A stretch of DNA of 64,000 nucleotides from Caldisericota bacterium (GTDB lineage: Bacteria; Caldisericota; JANLFM01): the NCBI GenBank assembly GCA_024655965.1, contig JANLFL010000005.1:57860-121859 (forward strand), written 5' to 3'. Position 1 is the first letter of the stretch. Each line of letters opens with the position of its first letter. This document shows positions 60,227 to 64,000 of the stretch, piece after piece. The notes below the pieces were generated by a model. It saw only the letters and a program-made list of their open reading frames with translations. It did no database searches and was not told where the DNA came from. The translations under genes were made by a program, and so were the position numbers.

Positions 60227-61143
60227 CCCTTTTTCCCGCTTTCCGTTTTAATTTTTAAAAAGGCCCTGGCGATCTTCGCCCCCAGGCGAGCATTGGATTC
60301 CGCAAGGGCGATGTTCGTTTCCACCGTTTTCCCCCCGGAACTTTTTTCAAGGAAGGAAAGAAGGAAAGGCGTTAATTCTTTTCCCGATATTTTTAATTTT
60401 TCCGCAGCCTGGAGAGCCTTCCTGATCAGCTCCTCAACGTAAAACTCGGAGAGTTCTTTCTCCTCAGGAGGGGGGTTTCCAACGAGCACTGCCTTTTCAA
60501 TCTTCAAAACTTCCCAGTTGATGTGCATTATCTCTGCCACGTCCTCCGGGGTGGAAACCAGGGGAACCTTTAAACCGGAGCCCGAAGTGTAAAAAGCGGG
60601 GAAAGTGGGGGTGCGGAAACCAAGGACTGTAATTCCCAGGGTTTCCAGTAACTCCAGAGTCCGAGGAAGGTCGAGGATTGCTTTAGCTCCTGAACAAACC
60701 ACGCAAATTGGCGTTCTTGCAAGAGAGGTAAGATCTTGGGAAATGTCGAAGGTTGATTCTCCTCCCCTGTGAACCCCTCCGATTCCCCCGGTGGCCATCA
60801 CCTTAATACCTACCTTATTGGCAATCTCGATGGTCGCCGAAACTGTTGTACTTCCATATGCCTTTTTTTTCACTGCCAGGGCCAGGCTGGACACCTGAAC
60901 CTTCTCGCACTCCTTGCGGAGAAGTTCCTCAAGCTCTGGGTGGGAGATCCCCACCTTGATTTTCCCCTCAACTAGGGCAATAACCGCGGGGACTGCCCCT
61001 TCTTTTCTCACCGCGCTTTCCATAAAATGGACAGCTTCAAGGTTTTTGGGGTAGGGGAGGCCGTGGGTAAAAATTGTCGACTCCAGAGCGACAACCGGCT
61101 CTCTCTTTTCTAATGCGACTTGAACCTCCTCCGAGAACTCCAT
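60223..61143 (-). CDS. psuG: Pseudouridine-5'-phosphate glycosidase
   Basis: The 306-residue enzyme splits pseudouridine 5'-phosphate into uracil and ribose 5-phosphate. The family signatures are VVALESTIFTHGLPYPKNLE (16-35, with the catalytic Glu), AYGSTTVSATIEIA (near 98), MATGGIGGVHRGGESTFDIS (near 119; His and Asp), VVCSGAKAILDLPRTLE (near 147; Lys forms the intermediate) and NPPPEEKELSE. I chose the ATG at 61143 because GGAGGTGA lies 7 bases before it. The PfkB kinase gene upstream, 8 bases away, would supply the phosphorylated substrate. Confidence 0.94.
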   Translation of the reverse strand: MEFSEEVQVALEKREPVVALESTIFTHGLPYPKNLEAVHFMESAVRKEGAVPAVIALVEGKIKVGISHPELEELLRKECEKVQVSSLALAVKKKAYGSTTVSATIEIANKVGIKVMATGGIGGVHRGGESTFDISQDLTSLARTPICVVCSGAKAILDLPRTLELLETLGITVLGFRTPTFPAFYTSGSGLKVPLVSTPEDVAEIMHINWEVLKIEKAVLVGNPPPEEKELSEFYVEELIRKALQAAEKLKISGKELTPFLLSFLEKSSGGKTVETNIALAESNARLGAKIARAFLKIKTESGKKG

Positions 61144-61151
61144 TCTTGACT

Positions 61152-62054
61152 TCACCTCCTCTTCTTTTCCCACGGGGGCTGAGCCCCCAAATGTGAGACC
61201 ACGTAAGACCCCAGCATATTCCCCTCTTTAAGGGATTCCTCAATATTTTTTGATTTTAGATACTCAACCAGGAACCCGGCATCGAAGGCATCCCCCGCTC
61301 CTGTTGTGTCCAGGACCGGCGAGGGAAAAGCAGGGGAAGAAAATTCTCCGGAACCGGAGAGGGCGATCGCTCCCAGTTCACCCCTCTTAATTACTGCAAT
61401 TTTGGAAAAGGAAAGAAGATCTCGGAAATCCCCTTGCGGCGAAAACCTCCTTGCCTCATCCTCGTTGAGGAGGAGAAAATCCAGGGGGGAGACGAGGTCT
61501 CTCAATTCCTTGTATCCGAAATCCTCCATCAGGTGAAAAGAAGAGGGGTCGAAAGCGGTGAGTAAGCCTTGATTTCGGGCCTCAGAAAGAATCATTCGGA
61601 AGAACTCGATCGAAGGGCGGTGGAAAATGGCGTAACCAGTGAAAAATAGCAGGTCGAAACCCTCAACAAGGGTAGGTGAGAAATCCTCTGAATGGAATGA
61701 TAGCCCGGGGTCCTTATCCATCACCATCCCCCTTTCTCCTTTTGGGGAAACAAAAACCCCGATTCGGGCGGTTCTGGCATTTGGGACTGGGGGAAAGGGA
61801 AAATTCACCCCCTCCTCTTTTAAATGAGCGAGGATCATGTTGCCTAAAAGGTCCATCCCGACTTTCCCGATAAGCCTTACCCGGGCGCCTTTTCTTGAGG
61901 CCCAGACGGCAAAATTACATGCGGATCCTCCATAGGAGAACTCCACCTTTCCCTGGACGTCAGAACCCCAACAAATCTCCTCGGAGACCTCCAGTAGGAA
62001 ATCCCAGGCCACGTCCCCAAGGGAAACTATTCCGGGCTTTCTTTCTTTTTCCAT
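61152..62054 (-). CDS. PfkB family kinase, likely pseudouridine kinase
   Basis: The 300-residue product is a ribokinase-type sugar/nucleoside kinase. FSYGGSACNFAVWASRKGAR (near 40) is the first PfkB signature and LDTTGAGDAFDAGFLVEYLK (near 255) the second, with the catalytic Asp in GAGDAFD. The substrate is inferred: the gene directly precedes psuG, a pairing known for pseudouridine catabolism (PsuK-PsuG). Other nucleosides or sugars are possible. No ribosome site precedes the ATG; CATAATAA lies 6 bases upstream, so a leaderless start is likely. Confidence 0.85.
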   Translation of the reverse strand: MEKERKPGIVSLGDVAWDFLLEVSEEICWGSDVQGKVEFSYGGSACNFAVWASRKGARVRLIGKVGMDLLGNMILAHLKEEGVNFPFPPVPNARTARIGVFVSPKGERGMVMDKDPGLSFHSEDFSPTLVEGFDLLFFTGYAIFHRPSIEFFRMILSEARNQGLLTAFDPSSFHLMEDFGYKELRDLVSPLDFLLLNEDEARRFSPQGDFRDLLSFSKIAVIKRGELGAIALSGSGEFSSPAFPSPVLDTTGAGDAFDAGFLVEYLKSKNIEESLKEGNMLGSYVVSHLGAQPPWEKKRR

Positions 62055-62151
62055 TTGACTTTATTATGTGTGATGTGGCCTTAGGGGTAAACAATCTTCA
62101 ATAAGAAAGCAAATTGCGGGAAAGGATCCCAAGTTACTCTGGCCTGACTAA

Positions 62152-63156
62152 ATGAAGAGGAAAACTGAGGACGATTTTTCTTTCATAAAAGAACAATATC
62201 CAATCTTAATCCGGGCTTTACAGGATTCAGGTATGCTCTCTTTCCTTCCCAGTTCGGGGAAACTGGGAGTTCTGGGACTTGATAATAAAGAATTCCCAGT
62301 CCCCACCAGTCAAGACCTTGAGAGGATTCTAAGCGAAAACAGGAAGCTAGTTTATCAAAAAAGGAAGCAAGGCTTTACCGAGCTCCTTTTGACTCCTTTG
62401 GGGATGGCCTTTTCCCGCCTCATTGAAATTACACAATCCAGAATAATTGCCCATGCCAAAGAGGGGAAAATATTAAAAACGAGAAGGAATCCCAATGACC
62501 CGGAACTTTTCTCAAAAGTTAGAATTGATAACCCTATTTGGATATGGGAAAAGATAAGGCTGGCTTTGGATACTCCCCAGTTAACCTATTTTCCCAAAGA
62601 ATATTCCAGGGGAAAACACCTTGGAAAAACCAAAAAGGAAGTGGGGCAAGATCGGTCAATTTGCCCTATTTCCGGCTGGAGCATTGGTTTAATAGAGCCA
62701 ATTTTCCATTCCTCTCCTTTTGGGGAGGGAAAGGAAATTTTTGGAAGGCCTCAGCTCATGGAAGAGTTCAGCCCAAGGGAATACCTCAGGATTATGCAGC
62801 TTCCCGCTTATGTCGGGGAAACAGGATGGGTCTTGGAGGATTTTCTTACATACTTCCTGATCAAGCTGGAAACAACTTCTCGGGTAAGCCACGACCGCTG
62901 GGATGAAAATGGTCTCTGGTTGACAGGTTCTTATTTGCCCAATTTAATTCCCCGGGCTGATATCGTTCTGGTCGGGTTTTGGGATAGTTTTACGGGAAAA
63001 CTTCGGATATCTGGTCACCGAACGGGGAACAAATTTAGAGGTTGGGGTGCGCGCTCAATCGTCAGGTTGGGTAAGGAAGGTGGATTCCTCCAATTCGCAA
63101 ATAATAATCTTTCTTTTCAAAAATCCTCCCGGAAAAAGAAAATTTTGAAAAAATAA
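62152..63156 (+). CDS. Uncharacterised protein of 334 residues
   Basis: I do not recognise this protein. It starts MKRKTEDDFSFIKEQYPILI and has a charged helical first half. A short cysteine-containing stretch follows (DRSICPISGWSIGLIEP near 185), then aromatic-rich segments (LPAYVGETGWVLEDFLTYFL near 222, HDRWDENGLWLTGSYLPNL near 250 and GHRTGNKFRGWGARSIVRLG near 287). There is no signal peptide, membrane helix or known catalytic motif that I can name. Its codons are more AT-rich than those of the neighbours, and the ATG has no ribosome site (the nearest purine run is over 20 bases away). This suggests transfer from elsewhere or a rapidly evolving gene. The long intact frame supports a real gene. 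Confidence 0.6.
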   Translation: MKRKTEDDFSFIKEQYPILIRALQDSGMLSFLPSSGKLGVLGLDNKEFPVPTSQDLERILSENRKLVYQKRKQGFTELLLTPLGMAFSRLIEITQSRIIAHAKEGKILKTRRNPNDPELFSKVRIDNPIWIWEKIRLALDTPQLTYFPKEYSRGKHLGKTKKEVGQDRSICPISGWSIGLIEPIFHSSPFGEGKEIFGRPQLMEEFSPREYLRIMQLPAYVGETGWVLEDFLTYFLIKLETTSRVSHDRWDENGLWLTGSYLPNLIPRADIVLVGFWDSFTGKLRISGHRTGNKFRGWGARSIVRLGKEGGFLQFANNNLSFQKSSRKKKILKK

Positions 63157-63450
63157 AAGAATTAGGGTGAACTTCCTTGGTTTCTTTTTGGTAATGTCAA
63201 GATTTTCTTAAGGGTTTCCCTTCCCAATCCTCGTTTTTTTAGACTTGGACAATTAAGTAATGTTAACCATCAATGGCTTTTATCTGGGAAGGGACTTTTT
63301 TACAGGTTAATTCCTTATTGTAATAGGTTGTCCCCCTGATGTTCTAAAAACACCCTCTTTTTCCTTATTCCGAGGGCCATGCGAAAATCGCCTCCTGCTT
63401 AGGATTTGGCATTTGATGCTCATCGGAAAATTCGCTAAAATTTTTCTAAA
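63157..63450. other. Intergenic region before the tRNA cluster
   Basis: About 290 AT-rich bases. TCCCTTCCC (63217-63225) and GGGAAGGGA (63286-63294) could form a 9-bp stem with a loop of about 60 bases followed by six T, a possible but weak terminator for the preceding gene. The tRNA promoter lies at the far end. No gene is supported here. Confidence 0.5.
63413..63441 (+). promoter_or_regulatory. Promoter of the tRNA cluster (tRNA-Thr)
   Basis: TTGATG (63413-63418) and TAAAAT (63436-63441) are 17 bases apart, with the tRNA starting 9 bases after the -10 box, the usual distance for a processed tRNA transcript. Confidence 0.65.
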
Positions 63451-63525
63451 GCCGGCGTAGCTCAGCGGTAGAGCTGCTGAATCGTAATCAGCGGGTCGGG
63501 GGTTCAAATCCCTCCGCCGGCTCCA
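63451..63525 (+). tRNA. tRNA-Thr (anticodon CGT)
   Basis: Cloverleaf with acceptor GCCGGCG/CGCCGGC, anticodon stem GCTGA/TCAGC around ATCGTAA (anticodon CGT, codon ACG), T-loop TTCAAAT, discriminator T and encoded CCA. First of four tRNAs ahead of tuf. Confidence 0.95.
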
Positions 63526-63583
63526 TAAGAAATCATTTGGGACCTCAAAAAGGAAAATCTGACATTGAGAAAGCCCCGAATTC

Positions 63584-63612
63584 TTGCAGGGGAAAGGAGT
63601 AATTGCTATACT
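63584..63612 (+). promoter_or_regulatory. Second promoter inside the tRNA cluster (tRNA-Tyr)
   Basis: TTGCAG (63584-63589) and TATACT (63607-63612) are separated by 17 bases, 10 bases before tRNA-Tyr. The tRNA-Thr to tRNA-Tyr gap of 97 bases is the longest in the cluster, which fits an internal promoter. Confidence 0.6.
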
Positions 63613-63622
63613 ACAATGCCGT

Positions 63623-63709
63623 GGCGAGGTACCCAAGTGGTTAAAGGGGGCTGACTGTAGATCAGCTGGTGTAATGCCTTCGGGAGTTCGAATCTCTCCC
63701 TCGCCACCA
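63623..63709 (+). tRNA. tRNA-Tyr (anticodon GTA)
   Basis: A class II tRNA with long variable arm. Acceptor GGCGAGG/CCTCGCC, anticodon stem GCTGA/TCAGC around CTGTAGA (anticodon GTA), T-loop TTCGAAT, discriminator A and encoded CCA. Confidence 0.95.
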
Positions 63710-63734
63710 TGGCCTTATTATATTATAAGGTTAA

Positions 63735-63811
63735 GCGGGAATAGCTCAGTTGGCTAGAGCACTAGCCTTCCAAGCTGGGGGTCGCGGGTTCGAATCCCGT
63801 TTCCCGCTCCA
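63735..63811 (+). tRNA. tRNA-Gly (anticodon TCC)
   Basis: Cloverleaf with acceptor GCGGGAA/TTCCCGC, anticodon loop CTTCCAA (anticodon TCC, codon GGA), T-loop TTCGAAT, discriminator T and encoded CCA. It lies 25 bases after tRNA-Tyr. Confidence 0.95.
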
Positions 63812-63816
63812 TTAAG

Positions 63817-63892
63817 GCCCAGATAGCTCAGTCGGTAGAGCGTATCCTTGGTAAGGATAAGGTCGCCAGTTCAATCCTGGCTCTGGGCTCCA
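63817..63892 (+). tRNA. tRNA-Thr (anticodon GGT)
   Basis: Cloverleaf with acceptor GCCCAGA/TCTGGGC, anticodon stem TATCC/GGATA around TTGGTAA (anticodon GGT, codon ACC), T-loop TTCAATC, discriminator T and encoded CCA, followed by eight T. It lies 5 bases after tRNA-Gly and 61 bases before tuf. Confidence 0.95.
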
Positions 63893-63953
63893 TTTTTTTT
63901 ATGCATTTATGATAAAATTTGATAAAAGGACAAAGGGAGTGAATAAGTAAAAA

Positions 63954-64000
63954 ATGGCCAAACAGAAATTTGAGAGGACCAAACCCCATGTGAACGTGGG
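63954..64000 (+). CDS. tuf: Elongation factor Tu, N-terminal start
   Basis: Only the first 15 complete codons are in the window: MAKQKFERTKPHVNV, the typical EF-Tu N-terminus just ahead of the GTP-binding loop. EF-Tu carries aminoacyl-tRNA to the ribosome. AAAGGGAGT lies 13 bases before the ATG. The TGATAAAAT at 63910-63918 could be an extended -10 promoter, giving tuf expression independent of the tRNAs. The four upstream tRNAs are in the same order as in the E. coli tufB operon. Confidence 0.93.
   Translation, partial: MAKQKFERTKPHVNV

Noticed and set aside
63307..63636. A 109-codon minus-strand frame containing RRRDLNPRPADYDSAALPLS
   Set aside because: This is the well-known false protein produced by reading across the opposite strand of a tRNA gene; it overlaps tRNA-Thr.
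1..64000. CRISPR arrays, insertion sequences, prophage or integrase genes
   Set aside because: No spaced direct repeats, transposase or phage structural genes are seen on either strand.

Overview
The window is a 64 kb piece of a bacterial chromosome, moderately GC-rich in genes and AT-rich between them. It is packed with housekeeping genes on both strands, and I see no phage, insertion sequence or CRISPR array. The features point to a single-membrane (monoderm-like), probably anaerobic bacterium: three proteins carry S-layer homology (SLH) repeats, ileS has a T-box leader, the PEP carboxykinase is the GTP type, and there is an ECF-type vitamin importer component. Several unit heads lack a Shine-Dalgarno sequence and place a -10 box about 6 bases before the start codon, as leaderless genes do. 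A deep Actinomycetota/Bacillota/Chloroflexota-like lineage or a candidate phylum would fit; the sequence alone does not decide this.

Region by region. 1-1.7 kb: end of guaA, an FMN-binding protein and a DUF4349 membrane protein. 1.7-2.0 kb: a compact minus-strand unit with promoter, RBS, 52-codon gene and terminator. 2.1-13 kb: a divergent transketolase, a lipid-flippase-like membrane protein, a nitrilase-family amidase, a DJ-1/PfpI protein, glmS, a PspC protein, a nitroreductase, and ileS behind its T-box. 13.4-21.5 kb: an operon starting with an XRE-cupin regulator and continuing with two complete sets of molybdenum hydroxylase subunits (FAD, 2Fe-2S, Mo; then Mo, FAD, 2Fe-2S). 21.6-24.2 kb: pckG and an MgtC-like protein. 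24.4-33.3 kb: tRNA-Arg, a possible frameshifted small gene, and surface or envelope genes (SLH-L,D-transpeptidase, zinc-ribbon protein, two glycosyltransferases, P2-type ATPase, SLH-M23 peptidase). 33.3-41.7 kb: cysS, tRNA-Ser next to serS, rarA, a beta-propeller SLH protein, a zinc-ribbon membrane protein and a DMT transporter. 41.7-48.4 kb: amidohydrolase, cca, ferredoxin, and an M16 peptidase-NfeD-slipin row.

48.4-60.2 kb is a long plus-strand series: UvrD/PcrA helicase, ECF S component, coaX, dus, an uncharacterised protein, greA-lysS, then radA-PIN/TRAM-ispD-ispF-rlmB, in which all four junctions overlap by exactly 8 bases. 60.2-62.1 kb is a convergent pseudouridine salvage pair (psuG and a PfkB kinase). 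62.1-63.2 kb holds a gene I cannot place. The window ends with tRNA-Thr, tRNA-Tyr, tRNA-Gly, tRNA-Thr and the start of tuf, the same order as the E. coli tufB operon.

The parts most worth a second look are the dual molybdenum hydroxylase operon, whose second catalytic subunit has altered active-site motifs; the small minus-strand unit at 1.74-1.97 kb; the small reading frame broken at a run of seven A at 24.8-25.0 kb; the leaderless starts; and the AAGTGCAA elements at the pckG promoter. I found no system that I would call new with confidence.
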